Shown here: positions 7,664-19,326 of the stretch, one piece after another
How the letters are laid out: each line of letters starts with the position of its first letter
Position numbering within the stretch: position 1 is the stretch's first letter
DNA from: Primorskyibacter flagellatus
GTDB taxonomy: Bacteria > Pseudomonadota > Alphaproteobacteria > Rhodobacterales > Rhodobacteraceae
Assembly (NCBI RefSeq): GCF_014638275.1
Contig: NZ_BMFJ01000002.1
Coordinates: 62,001-126,000, forward strand
DNA length: 64,000 bases
Direction of reading: 5' to 3'
Notes under the pieces: model-generated
What the model was told of the DNA's origin: nothing
Databases searched by the model: none
The model's input: only the letters and a program-made list of their open reading frames with translations
Made by a program: the position numbers and the translations under genes

Positions 7664-8977
7664 ATGGATTCTCTCTCGATCGGCTTCATGGGCATCGGCG
7701 CCATTCTTGTGCTGCTGGCAGTCCGCGTGCCCATTGCCTTCGCCCTCGGATCGGTCTCGCTGGTCGGGATCATCCTGGTCCGGAACGAACGCGCGGCCTT
7801 CGCGATGCTCGGCTCCCTGCCGCATGAGTTCTCGTCCAGCTGGGAACTGTCGGCGATCCCCATGTTCCTGCTCATGGGCGCCATCGCCTACAAGACCGGA
7901 CTCACCTCCTCCCTCTACGCCGCCGCCCGTGTCTGGCTGAACGGCCTGCCCGGCGGCCTTGCCGTCGCCACCAACTTCACCGCGGCCGGGTTCGCCGCCG
8001 CCTCCGGATCCTCCGTCGCCACCTCCGCCGCTGTCGGGCGTCTCGCCATCCCCGAGATGCTGCGCTACGGCTACGACAAGGCGCTCGCCACCGGCACCGT
8101 CGCCGCCTCCGGCACGCTCGGAGCCCTCATCCCCCCCTCCATCGCCTTCGTGATCTACGGCTTCTTCACCGAACAGTCCGTCGGTCGCCTGCTGATTGCT
8201 GGCCTGATCCCCGGCCTGCTCACCGCCGGCGCCTACACGATCATGATCGTCGCCCGCTGCGCCATCTGGCCCCAGCTTGCCCCCCGCGTCGCGATCGAGG
8301 TGACCTGGGCCGATCGCATCCGCGTCCTCAAGGAGATCTGGCCCCTTCCCCTGCTGATCCTCGGCGTGATCGGCTCCATCTACGCCGGCGTCGCCACCCC
8401 GACCGAGGCCGGCGCGCTCGGCGCGGTCTTCGCTCTGGTCATCGGCCTCGCACAGGGCCGCGCCAACTGGGAGGTGCTGAAAAGCTCCGTCATGGACGCG
8501 CTGCGCACCACCTCCTCGCTGTTCTTCCTCGCCATCGGGGCGGTCCTGCTAACCCGCTTCCTCGCCATGGCGGGCGTGCCGACCTACATCGCCAACATCG
8601 TCGCCAGCTACAACCTCGGGGAAATCGAACTGGTGATCGCGCTTGCCGTCATTTACCTGATCCTCGGCATGTTCCTCGACCCGCTCGGCATCATGCTGCT
8701 GACCCTTCCGGTCTTCCTCCCCGCGTTCGAGGCGCTGGACGTCAACCTGATCTGGATCGGCGTCATCGTGGTCAAGATGATCGAGATCGGGCTGCTCACG
8801 CCACCCGTCGGCCTGAACGTCTATATCGTCAAGAACGTGGTCGGGGATGCCGTGCCCCTGTCAACGATCTTCAAGGGCGTCGGCTGGTTCCTCGTCTGCG
8901 AATTCTTCATCATGTGGGCACTGATCTACAACCAGGGCCTTTCGCTCTGGCTGCCCTCGCTGATGATGGACGGCTGA
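7664..8977 (+). CDS. dctM: TRAP transporter large permease subunit, DctM type
   Basis: 437 residues with about 12 hydrophobic segments, the usual DctM length. Recognisable family stretches are IPMFLLMGAIAYKTGL, AAASGSSVATSAAVGRLAIPEM, GTLGALIPPSIAFVIYGFFT, GVATPTEAGALGAVFALV and LTPPVGLNVYIVKNV. It forms the ion-coupled translocation path with DctQ. The gap from dctQ is 54 nt, so the three genes are very probably co-transcribed; transcription is expected to end at the hairpin just downstream. Confidence 0.95.
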   Translation: MDSLSIGFMGIGAILVLLAVRVPIAFALGSVSLVGIILVRNERAAFAMLGSLPHEFSSSWELSAIPMFLLMGAIAYKTGLTSSLYAAARVWLNGLPGGLAVATNFTAAGFAAASGSSVATSAAVGRLAIPEMLRYGYDKALATGTVAASGTLGALIPPSIAFVIYGFFTEQSVGRLLIAGLIPGLLTAGAYTIMIVARCAIWPQLAPRVAIEVTWADRIRVLKEIWPLPLLILGVIGSIYAGVATPTEAGALGAVFALVIGLAQGRANWEVLKSSVMDALRTTSSLFFLAIGAVLLTRFLAMAGVPTYIANIVASYNLGEIELVIALAVIYLILGMFLDPLGIMLLTLPVFLPAFEALDVNLIWIGVIVVKMIEIGLLTPPVGLNVYIVKNVVGDAVPLSTIFKGVGWFLVCEFFIMWALIYNQGLSLWLPSLMMDG

Positions 8978-8998
8978 CACATTTCCCTGTTAGCCTTC

Positions 8999-9027
8999 AA
9001 CGGCCCGCCCCTCCCGGCGGGCCGTTT
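8999..9027 (+). terminator. Rho-independent terminator after dctM
   Basis: An 11-bp perfect stem (aacggcccgcc at 8999-9009, ggcgggccgtt at 9016-9026) with a 6-nt loop and a short T run. It separates the TRAP operon from the crotonase gene that starts 20 nt later. Confidence 0.75.
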
Positions 9028-9045
9028 CCAATGAAAAGGTGTCCC

Positions 9046-10038
9046 ATGTCCGATCTCGCCCCGCTTGACGCGGCCGGTCTGCGTGCGTCCGCGCGCGTCG
9101 TCCGCCACTGGCCCGAAACCGCAACCCTCTGGGACCTCGGAAATGGCTCCGCGGCGTTCGAGATCGCGCGCCCGGACAACCTCATCTCCCCCGCCGTCGT
9201 CGACGCCCTCGCCGACGCGCATGCTCATGCCTCCGCCGAAGCCGCACACCTGATCCTCACCTCCGACCACCCCGCCAGCTTTGCCCGTGGCGCTTCCGGC
9301 CCCTTCCGCGACGCCATCGTGACGGGGGAAACCGCCGAAACCCTCGCTTTCCTCCTCGACGGCCAGCGCATCCTGCACAGCCTCCGTGCCGACGCCCTGC
9401 CCGTGGTCTGCGCCATCCACGGCCTCGCCTTCTCCGGCGCCTGCGAGGTCGCACTCTTCGCCAACGGCCTCGTGGCGGAGGAGACGGCACCGATCGGGCT
9501 CAAGGAAATCTGGATGGGCTTCATCCCGGGCTGGGGCGGTTTCACCCAGCTCATGCTCCGCCATCAGATCGCCGGCGAAGACCCTCAGACCGCTGCAAAA
9601 ACCGCGCTCACCCTCTGCGCCCGCGGACATATCGCGACCGGAGAGGACGAAGCCCGCGCCACCCTCCTCTTCCGCGACCGCGACCGCACCGTCCCGCACC
9701 GCGCCCTGCTGATCCCCGCCGCACAAACACTCGCCACGGACCTTGCCCGTACCCCCGATCCGCAGGTCCCTCTCCTCCGCCTGCCGGGGTCCCGCGACGC
9801 TGACGCGCTCCGCGCGCATGTCGACACGCTCGACGCCGACCTCACCTTCGCCGAAGCAGAGCGCAGCGCCATGATGACCCTGCTCGACCTCCTCACCGCA
9901 ACCCCGGACGCGGTCCTCTCCGATCTCGACCACATGAGGAACGAGGCACACGCATTCCTCCCCCTCCTGCACCCCCGCGTCGGCCCCCGCGCCCGCCACT
10001 TCGCGGAAACTGGCCAGCGCGCGCCTGCGGACATCTGA
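9046..10038 (+). CDS. Enoyl-CoA hydratase/isomerase (crotonase) family protein
   Basis: 330 residues. The crotonase core is seen in VCAIHGLAFSGACEVALFA (121-139), which provides the oxyanion-hole glycines, and in PIGLKEIWMGFIPGWGGFTQ (149-168). Both glutamates of classical enoyl-CoA hydratases have counterparts (E134 in GACE and E154 in KEI), so hydratase chemistry is possible. The first 45 residues and the long C-terminal helical part (about 230-330) make it longer than a standard hydratase (about 260), closer to 3-hydroxyacyl-CoA dehydrogenase-linked or BadK-like members. ATG 9046 is preferred; ATG 9031 in frame would add five residues. The gene follows a terminator, so it probably has its own promoter or depends on readthrough from dctM. 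Confidence 0.8.
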   Translation: MSDLAPLDAAGLRASARVVRHWPETATLWDLGNGSAAFEIARPDNLISPAVVDALADAHAHASAEAAHLILTSDHPASFARGASGPFRDAIVTGETAETLAFLLDGQRILHSLRADALPVVCAIHGLAFSGACEVALFANGLVAEETAPIGLKEIWMGFIPGWGGFTQLMLRHQIAGEDPQTAAKTALTLCARGHIATGEDEARATLLFRDRDRTVPHRALLIPAAQTLATDLARTPDPQVPLLRLPGSRDADALRAHVDTLDADLTFAEAERSAMMTLLDLLTATPDAVLSDLDHMRNEAHAFLPLLHPRVGPRARHFAETGQRAPADI

Positions 10039-10048
10039 CCGGCCGCGC

Positions 10049-10081
10049 TTTCATCTTGCCCGAAATATCCCCGCCGGAGGC
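10049..10081. repeat. Dispersed gene-end repeat (copy 1)
   Basis: Contains tttcatcttgcccgaaata followed by tccccgccggaggc just after the crotonase stop. Related copies follow the stops of the radical SAM gene (37544-37565) and the DUF1489 gene (53743-53775). Confidence 0.6.
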
Positions 10082-10101
10082 ATCCCGCCCGCCAAACGAA
10101 A

Positions 10102-10126
10102 AGGCCCCGGATCATCTCCGGGGCCT
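10102..10126 (-). terminator. Bidirectional terminator between crotonase gene and atpC
   Basis: A 10-bp perfect stem (aggccccgga at 10102-10111, tccggggcct at 10117-10126) with a 5-nt loop. A-rich bases on its left give a T run on the minus strand, so it should end the atp transcript and probably also the convergent crotonase transcript. Confidence 0.8.
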
Positions 10127-10148
10127 CTTCAAACCGATGCGGGAAGGA

Positions 10149-10568
10149 TCAGAGGTTCGCGACGTTCGGGTCCAGCCCGATATGCGTGCCGACCGCGACC
10201 ATGTCCGCCAGCAGCTTGGCGGCACTGTCCGCCGCGTCGCCGGTGGCCGCGTCGCGGGCCTCTTTCGCCTCTTTCACCCAGTCGTTCATCACGTCCTGGG
10301 TCATCTCTTTCTGGTGCAGCGCGCGCTCGGCCAGAACGGTGACGCCCTCGGCGGAAATCTCCGCGAAGCCGCCGGTCACGACGTAATCGTCGCTGCCGTC
10401 CGGACCTTTCACGCTCAGCACGCCGGGCCGCAGGGTGGTGATGAGGGGCGCATGCCCCGCCATCGCCGTCAGGTCCCCGTCCGCACCCGGAATCTGCACC
10501 TCGGTCGCGGTGCCGGAGGCAAGGCTCCGTTCCGGCGACACAAGGCTGAAGGTGAGGGTTTCTGCCAT
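10149..10568 (-). CDS. atpC: ATP synthase F1 epsilon subunit
   Basis: 139 residues. The N-terminal beta-sandwich includes [25 protein letters not shown] split by short loops, [15 protein letters not shown] and [20 protein letters not shown]. The C-terminal part is helical and Ala-rich, consistent with the inhibitory helix pair. Epsilon links the central stalk to the rotor ring and can inhibit ATP hydrolysis. It is the last gene of atpHAGDC, 11 nt after atpD, followed by a strong terminator. Confidence 0.97.
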   Translation of the reverse strand: MAETLTFSLVSPERSLASGTATEVQIPGADGDLTAMAGHAPLITTLRPGVLSVKGPDGSDDYVVTGGFAEISAEGVTVLAERALHQKEMTQDVMNDWVKEAKEARDAATGDAADSAAKLLADMVAVGTHIGLDPNVANL

Positions 10569-10579
10569 CTGTCAGACCC

Positions 10580-12022
<1,443 letters not shown>

Positions 12023-12898
12023 TTAGAGCGCTTCCGCGCCCGAAATAATCTCGATCAGTTCGTTGGTGATGACGGCCTGACGCGAACGGTTGAATTCGAT
12101 CGTCAGCTTGTCGATCATCTCCCCCGCGTTGCGGGTCGCGTTGTCCATCGCCGACATCCGGGCACCCTGTTCGGACGCGCCGTTTTCCAGCAGCGCCGCG
12201 AATATCTGGGTCGCCACGCCGCGGGGCAGCAGGTCGGCCAGGATCGTTTCCTCGTCGGGCTCGTAGTCGTAGAGCGTCGCCGCCCCCTCGCCTTCCGTGG
12301 CCTCGAAGGATGCGGGAATGATCTGCTGTGCGGTCGGCACCTGGCTCACGACGTTCTCGAACTTCGCATAGAAGATCGTGGCAACGTCGAATTCGCCCGC
12401 ATCGAACCGGCCCAGCAGGTCCCTGGCGATGTCCTGCGCGTTGGCATAGCCAAGCCGCTTGACCTCGCTCAGGTCCACATGGGCAACCAGCCTGTCGCCG
12501 AAGTCGCGGCGCAGCTGTTCCCGGCCCTTCTTGCCGACGGTGAGGATCTTCACCGTCTTGCCGGCCGCGATCAGCTCACGCGCCTTGGACTTCGCCAGCT
12601 TCACGATGTTGGAGTTGAAGCCGCCGCACAGCCCCCGCTCCGCCGTCATGACGACCAGCAGATGCACGTCGTCCTTGCCCGTGCCGCGCAGCAGCAGCGG
12701 GGCCGAATCCGACCCGCCGACCGACGACGCGAGCTGCCCCAGAACGGCGTTGAACCGTTCCGCGTAGGGACGCGCGCTTTCGGCCGCTTCCTGTGCCCGC
12801 CGCAGTTTCGCGGCGGCCACCATCTGCATGGCCTTGGTGATCTTGCGGGTCGACTTGATCGATTCGATCCGCAGTTTCAGGTCCTTCAGGGAAGGCAT
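12023..12898 (-). CDS. atpG: ATP synthase F1 gamma subunit
   Basis: 291 residues. The N-terminal [20 protein letters not shown], the [10 protein letters not shown] turn and the C-terminal [16 protein letters not shown] with [19 protein letters not shown] are characteristic. It forms the central rotating shaft of F1. Relative to the E. coli protein there is the usual alphaproteobacterial length. It sits 12 nt after atpA. Confidence 0.98.
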   Translation of the reverse strand: MPSLKDLKLRIESIKSTRKITKAMQMVAAAKLRRAQEAAESARPYAERFNAVLGQLASSVGGSDSAPLLLRGTGKDDVHLLVVMTAERGLCGGFNSNIVKLAKSKARELIAAGKTVKILTVGKKGREQLRRDFGDRLVAHVDLSEVKRLGYANAQDIARDLLGRFDAGEFDVATIFYAKFENVVSQVPTAQQIIPASFEATEGEGAATLYDYEPDEETILADLLPRGVATQIFAALLENGASEQGARMSAMDNATRNAGEMIDKLTIEFNRSRQAVITNELIEIISGAEAL

Positions 12899-12910
12899 GG
12901 ACTGTCCCCC

Positions 12911-14448
<1,538 letters not shown>

Positions 14449-14449
<1 letters not shown>

Positions 14450-15009
14450 TATCCGACCTCTTTCATAGCATTCTGAAGGGAAGCGAGCTTGGCCTTGACC
14501 GAGGTGTCGATCATCTTCGAGCCCACTTTGACAACCAATCCGCCGATGAGACTTTCATCGACGGATGAATTCAGTGTGACATCCTTTCCGACCTTTTCGG
14601 AAAGCGCCTTGATAAGCTTGGTTTCCTGCGTCTTCGTCAGGGCCTTGGCGCTGACGACATCCGCGGTGACCTCGCCCTTGTTCTCGGCGATCAGCGCCTG
14701 CAGCTGCCTGACCAGCTGCGGCAGCACGAACAGGCGGCGCTTGTCGGCCATCAGACCCAGACCGTTCTTCAGCACCTCGGGCAGACCCATCTTGGCGGCA
14801 ATGGCGGCAATTGCCTTGCCCTGCGCCTCACGGGAATAGACCGGGGAAGAAATCAGGTCGCGCAGGTCCGCGCTGTCGTCAAGGGCGGAGCCCAGGTCCG
14901 CAACGCCGGATTCCAGCTTTGCGAGGTCTTTGTTGTCACGGGCAATTTCGAAAATCGCGGTGGCATAGCGCGCAGCGATGCCGGAGGAGATCGAAGCTGG
15001 TTCGGACAC
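14449..15009 (-). CDS. atpH: ATP synthase F1 delta subunit (OSCP homologue)
   Basis: 186 residues when started at GTG 15009. No ATG fits: the family N-terminus [22 protein letters not shown] begins right after this GTG, and a ggaagg lies about 6 nt upstream. The delta family pattern continues through [20 protein letters not shown] to the C-terminal [20 protein letters not shown]. Delta attaches F1 to the peripheral stalk. It is the first gene of the operon, with no F0 genes beside it, the standard arrangement in Rhodobacteraceae. Confidence 0.96.
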
Positions 15010-15546
15010 GTCCACCCTTCCGATGTCTTGGCCCCGTTTTGCGCGAGTGCGGCGCAGGCAGGGGGCGTTAGGCCTCGGCCAAGGCCAAAGCGTCAAAATC
15101 GGCGTGGGTGTAGCAGAGGGTTTCCGCCCTATCAACCCGCTTGCGAGTCCCGCCGGAAACCCCTGTTTTACTGGGCCGCCCGCATCCGCCACCACGCCGC
15201 CGCCCCGCCCCGCGCCGCTGTTTGCGCAAACGGGCGTTCACGAAACATTGCGATTCCCCCGTGCCGGAGCGGGCCCGACCCGGCGCCGGACATGGCAGCC
15301 CCCGCCGACCCGGGGGGACAGGCCCAAAAGTAAACCCGTTTGCCACCATTTCGCCGCATTTTGGCGCGCTGCGCCGGCGACCTGTATGCAACCACCCGTT
15401 TTCACGCCGGTTTTCAGGAAACAATGCGTTTCGGTACGTAAAGCACCTAGCCACATTCTCGCCCGAATTGTTAAGGTGACGCGAGTTCGTTCACTTCTTT
15501 GCACGTCGAGTATCGGCGGGCGCATACCGACAGTCCGGGGGCTGCC
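15010..15546. other. Intergenic region between atpH and the 17-residue-repeat gene
   Basis: No gene is supported. On the minus strand ttgacg (complement of 15091-15096) and gcctaa (complement of 15068-15073), 17 nt apart, could form a weak promoter for the atp operon about 60 nt before atpH. The rest is GC-rich and without clear repeats. The short AT-richer patch around 15465-15500 may hold the promoter of the rightward gene. Confidence 0.35.
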
Positions 15547-16971
15547 ATGGGTTTTCTTGCACTTCTTCTTTTCGCGTCTTTCATCGGGCTGATCGCCGAC
15601 TCCGGCGACGACGACACCGCCGCCACGCCCGAGGAACCCTCGGGCGATGATCTCGTCCCCGGCCAGCTGTTCTGGGACGGCACCGAAGGCGACGACACCT
15701 TCGAACACGACGGCACCGGCATCATCCGCGGCCTCGCGGGCAACGACACGCTCGAGGTCAGCAATTACACCCGTGCAGAGGGCGGCGCCGGAGAGGACAA
15801 GATCACCGTCAACGACACCTCCAAGGGCTATGGTGGCTCCGGCGACGACCAGATCACGGTCTACAACGCAGGGGTGGGCCATGGCGACGCCGGCGACGAC
15901 CTGATCAACGCCTTCAACCAGTCCAAGGCCTATGGCGGCGCGGGCACCGACACCATGACCGGCAAGAACTTCGCCGAGATCACCGGCGGCAGCGGCGATG
16001 ACATCCTCACCGTTTCCAACAAGGCCAAGGCCGGGGGCGGCGACGGCGACGACCTCATCACCACCCGCCAGACCGCCCGTGCCTGGGGCGGTGAGGGCAA
16101 TGACACGATGAATGCCTTCGGCGACAGCTCCGTCGTCGGCGGGGCGGGCGACGACATGCTCACCGGCAGCGGCAACGCCTACCTGCGCGGTGTCAGCGGC
16201 GACGACACCCTGATGCTCAGCGGCAATGCCACCGGCTACGGCGAACTCGACGACGACACCCTCACCGCGACCGACACCGCGTCGGCCTACGGCGGGGCCG
16301 GCAACGACTCTCTCACGCTCACCGGCATGGCGAAGGGCTACGGCGGCGCGGGCAACGACGCCCTGACCGCGTCCGGAGACGCAACGGCCGAAGGCGGCGT
16401 GAACAACGACACGCTCACCGGCATGGACCGCGCGGTGCTGGACGGCGGCTCAGGCAAGGACACGCTGATCCTGACCCGCAGCCTCAAGGTCGATCCCGCC
16501 ACCGGGGTCATCGACGGGGTCGAGGCCGGATCGCCCGAAATGATGAACATGACCGCCACCGGCGGCACCGGGGCGGACACTTTCCAGCTTGGCGCCGCCC
16601 TGTTCTTCCCGGATGTCGAATTCGTCGGCGGCGTCGAACCCGCGGCAGGCTCTGCGGCCGAGGCCGACTACCTCGCCACCGCCTTCCCGACCGCGGACGA
16701 CATCGGCACCATCACCGATTTCAACCCCGCCGAGGACACGCTGGTGGTCGAGATCCCCGCCGCCTCGACCGGCTACGAGTTCGACGAACTCACCACCACG
16801 CCGGTTGCCGGTGCGACCGCCATCGACCTCTCCATCGTGATGAAGCACTCGACCGACGCGACCCAGCCCGACCTGGTGCGCACCATCCGGCTCAACGGCC
16901 TGACCACCTTCGACACCTCGACGGTGGTGATGTTGGACGCACCCCCCGCTGTGCCGGCCCCGGCGGTCTGA
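15547..16971 (+). CDS. RTX-related protein with 17-residue tandem repeats
   Basis: 474 residues. An N-terminal hydrophobic stretch (MGFLALLLFASFIGLIA) followed by an acidic Asp/Glu linker acts as anchor or uncleaved signal. Residues 62-299 are fourteen consecutive units of exactly 17 residues, of form GGxGxDxLT plus eight variable residues often ending in AxAY/KGY; a fifteenth begins at 300. GGxGxDxLx is the calcium-binding RTX nonapeptide, but here it alternates with a non-RTX octapeptide. The C-terminal 170 residues (LGAALFFPDVEFVGGVE, ITDFNPAEDTLVVEI) resemble the cap found in roseobacter calcium-binding proteins. Export through a type I system is possible, but no transporter genes adjoin. 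ATG 15547 is chosen over 15499 because the hydrophobic stretch follows at once. Confidence 0.75.
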   Translation: MGFLALLLFASFIGLIADSGDDDTAATPEEPSGDDLVPGQLFWDGTEGDDTFEHDGTGIIRGLAGNDTLEVSNYTRAEGGAGEDKITVNDTSKGYGGSGDDQITVYNAGVGHGDAGDDLINAFNQSKAYGGAGTDTMTGKNFAEITGGSGDDILTVSNKAKAGGGDGDDLITTRQTARAWGGEGNDTMNAFGDSSVVGGAGDDMLTGSGNAYLRGVSGDDTLMLSGNATGYGELDDDTLTATDTASAYGGAGNDSLTLTGMAKGYGGAGNDALTASGDATAEGGVNNDTLTGMDRAVLDGGSGKDTLILTRSLKVDPATGVIDGVEAGSPEMMNMTATGGTGADTFQLGAALFFPDVEFVGGVEPAAGSAAEADYLATAFPTADDIGTITDFNPAEDTLVVEIPAASTGYEFDELTTTPVAGATAIDLSIVMKHSTDATQPDLVRTIRLNGLTTFDTSTVVMLDAPPAVPAPAV

Positions 16972-16989
16972 TCGCCTTCGGAACGACAG

Positions 16990-17018
16990 AAGGCCCTGCC
17001 TGTTGGCGGGGCCTTTTT
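16990..17018 (+). terminator. Rho-independent terminator after the repeat protein gene
   Basis: The stem aaggccctgcc / ggcggggcctt (one mismatch) with loop tgtt is followed by a T run ending at about 17018, 19 nt after the stop codon. Confidence 0.75.
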
Positions 17019-17117
17019 CGTTGGGGCGGTCGGGTCTGGGTGTGTGGGATGGGAAGGGTCAGTTTTGTGGACATTGCTCACATTGCCTGTTCGATCGATT
17101 TGCGGTTTTGTTCGGGG

Positions 17118-17480
17118 ATGACCTCCACTCAGGACATACTTGCAATCGCACTCGCGCAGTTTCCTCTGCCATCAGAAATGTTCCCTCCGGATGGGACATT
17201 CTGGCTGACGCTTTATCTCGTTGGCGACCCTGCCCGCTATGTGATGGCCAGGCCCGCCATCGAAGTGAATGGCTGGAAAAATCTGTGCAATCACGATGAT
17301 TTTGCCGGGTTCTCTTATCCGAAGAAAAAGGTGCGCAACGATGTTGCGGAGGTTCAAGATGTGCTGCAATCGGTGATCGGGACCTGCCACGATATGGACA
17401 TGGGGATCACCCTGATTGACGCCGACACCGCGTTTGACCCGAAGAGATCAATTTTCAGGACGCTATACAAAGCAGGCTAG
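17118..17480 (+). CDS. Hypothetical protein, AT-richer orphan
   Basis: A 120-residue soluble protein with no recognised domain. The composition is balanced and protein-like (WLTLYLVGDPARYVMARPAIE, FSYPKKKVRNDVAEVQDVLQ, MGITLIDADTAFDPKRSIF), and GC is near 52 %, well below its neighbours, which argues for a real gene of foreign origin rather than a shadow frame. The frame is open back to 17040; ATG 17118 was taken because the upstream part is compositionally odd, but no good ribosome binding site supports either start. It lies between a terminator and a gene on the opposite strand and so stands alone. Confidence 0.5.
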   Translation: MTSTQDILAIALAQFPLPSEMFPPDGTFWLTLYLVGDPARYVMARPAIEVNGWKNLCNHDDFAGFSYPKKKVRNDVAEVQDVLQSVIGTCHDMDMGITLIDADTAFDPKRSIFRTLYKAG

Positions 17481-17572
17481 CGACCGCCCGCAATGGACCC
17501 CAAGCCGGCCTCCCCCCTCAGCCCGCGCCCAAACCAGCCGCAACGCCCACCACCCACCTCACCCGCTCCCCC

Positions 17573-18334
17573 TCAAACCCGCCGCGCTGGTTCCACCGCC
17601 GGGGGCTTCGACGTCAGCCCCTCCAGCACCCGCAGGCCTGATCTCTGCCGCTCCTTCACCCCCGGCCCGGCGGGCATGTGGACCCGCTTGGACGCCTCCA
17701 CCATCAGCACCCCCCCGGACAGCACCATGGAGAAGGTCCGCCCGACCCGTTCCCAGAACGGCCCGGTCTTGCGCCAGAACCGGCGGTGTGAGGGCGGCTG
17801 GTACAACGTGTGCACATGCCGCTCCGGCAGGAAGGAGTGGCGTTTCAGTTGCGCCTCCAGCTGGCTCTGCGAATAGGGGCGGCCGTAGCCGAAGGGCGTC
17901 CGGTCCGACCGCGACCACATCCCCGACCGGTGCGGCACGATGAACACCGCCTTGCCACCAGGACCCAGCACGCGCCAGCATTCCTCCAGCAGGTCCGAGG
18001 GGTTCTCCGACGTCTCAAGCCCGTGCAATACCACCAGCCGGTCGACGTGCCCGGTGTCCAGCGGCCAGGCGGTCTCCTCGCTCAGCACCGATATGTTCGG
18101 CATCCCGGCCGGCCAGGGCATGACCCCCTGCGGTCCGGGCATCAGCGCGACCACCCGCTTGGCCTCCGCAAGGTAGGGGCGCAGCAGCGGCACGGCAAAG
18201 CCGAACCCCGCGACCGTCAGCCCCTGCGCCTCGGGCCAGAGCCGGAGGAGTTCGCCCCGCACATGCGTCTGCGCCGCGCGACCCAGGGTCGAACGGTAGT
18301 AGAAATTGCGCAGGTCCTGCACGTCCAGGTGCAT
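17573..18334 (-). CDS. SAM-dependent methyltransferase, class I (type 11-like)
   Basis: 253 residues. A degenerate motif I ([18 protein letters not shown]) lies near residue 55. [40 protein letters not shown] matches motif II through post-motif III of type 11 methyltransferases in spaced blocks. The loop is not the classic GxGxG, so binding of S-adenosylmethionine is likely but the substrate is unknown. The N-terminus [18 protein letters not shown] is typical of this Rhodobacteraceae family, which is regularly found head-to-head with gloB, as here (62-nt divergent gap). Start ATG 18334; an in-frame extension upstream is unlikely. Confidence 0.8.
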   Translation of the reverse strand: MHLDVQDLRNFYYRSTLGRAAQTHVRGELLRLWPEAQGLTVAGFGFAVPLLRPYLAEAKRVVALMPGPQGVMPWPAGMPNISVLSEETAWPLDTGHVDRLVVLHGLETSENPSDLLEECWRVLGPGGKAVFIVPHRSGMWSRSDRTPFGYGRPYSQSQLEAQLKRHSFLPERHVHTLYQPPSHRRFWRKTGPFWERVGRTFSMVLSGGVLMVEASKRVHMPAGPGVKERQRSGLRVLEGLTSKPPAVEPARRV

Positions 18335-18396
18335 TGCATCCCGTCCCGATAAGGGGTTCGATACGGAGGACCATAGCAACCGAAAGCCGTTTTGCC

Positions 18397-19158
18397 ATGC
18401 CTCTCGACATCGTCACCGTGCCCTGCCGTTCCGACAACTACGCCTATCTCGTCAAGGGCCCCGACGGAGTCTGCATCATCGACGCCCCCGACGCCGCCCC
18501 GATCATCGCCGCTGCAGAGGCGCGCGGATGGACCCCCGGCGCGCTGCTCATCACCCATCACCACGGCGACCACACCGAAGGCACCGCCGCGTTGAAAGAG
18601 CGTTTCGGCCTTCAGGTCATGGGCCCCAGGGCGGAAGAGGCCAAGCTCCCCCCGCTCGACATGGCGCTGACCGAAGGCATGAACGGCGGCGAGGGCGAGG
18701 CCTATACCGTCCCGCTCGACGTGCCCGGCCACACGCTTGGCCACATGGCGTTCCACTTTCCGCGGGCGGGCGTAATCTTTACCGCCGACAGCCTGATGGC
18801 CTGGGGCTGCGGGCGGGTCTTCGAAGGCACGATGGAGATGATGCACGCCACGCTTCAGAAACTCGCCGCGCTGCCGCCGGAGACCTTGATTTACTCCGGC
18901 CACGAATACACATTGTCGAATATGAAGTTCGCGCTCAGCATCGAGCCGGACAACCCCGACTTGCTGGCGCGTGCCGAAAAGGTGAAGGCGCAGCGGGACC
19001 GGGGAGAAGCCACCGTCCCCGTCTCCCTGGCCGAGGAACTGGCGACCAACCCCTTCCTGCGCTGCCACGTTCCGGAGGTCGCGGAGGCCGTCGGACTGCC
19101 CGGCGCGACACCGAAGGTTGTGTTCGGCGAGGTCCGCAGCCGCAAGGATCGGTTCTGA
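18397..19158 (+). CDS. gloB: Hydroxyacylglutathione hydrolase (glyoxalase II)
   Basis: 253 residues, metallo-beta-lactamase fold. The binuclear metal motif THHHGDH lies at 53-59 (H54, H56, D58, H59). [32 protein letters not shown] and [15 protein letters not shown] supply the remaining metal and glutathione ligands. The enzyme hydrolyses S-lactoylglutathione to lactate and glutathione in methylglyoxal detoxification. ATG 18397 fits the family N-terminus. It is divergent from the methyltransferase and about 170 nt upstream of clpA. Confidence 0.96.
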   Translation: MPLDIVTVPCRSDNYAYLVKGPDGVCIIDAPDAAPIIAAAEARGWTPGALLITHHHGDHTEGTAALKERFGLQVMGPRAEEAKLPPLDMALTEGMNGGEGEAYTVPLDVPGHTLGHMAFHFPRAGVIFTADSLMAWGCGRVFEGTMEMMHATLQKLAALPPETLIYSGHEYTLSNMKFALSIEPDNPDLLARAEKVKAQRDRGEATVPVSLAEELATNPFLRCHVPEVAEAVGLPGATPKVVFGEVRSRKDRF

Positions 19159-19326
19159 AACGCCACAATCTCGGGCCGGAACCCTGTCAAGTCGATAAAT
19201 GTGATCGGTCTCTCCAAGAAAACCCTTGAAGAACCGCCAGTATCGACCAAACTTTAATACTATGAGGCCATGGTTGACGCCGGGGCCCACCCCCGCGCTC
19301 CAACCCAGATCAAAAGGAGCATGCGA

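Noticed and set aside
5711-7825. 704-codon open frame on the minus strand opposite dctP-dctQ
   Set aside because: It is the shadow of well-identified TRAP genes in a high-GC genome; its translation is Gly/Asp/His-rich and matches no family.
8977-10038. Crotonase as a fourth gene of the TRAP operon
   Set aside because: A strong terminator hairpin (8999-9027) separates it from dctM, so co-transcription is doubtful and the transporter ligand cannot be inferred from it.
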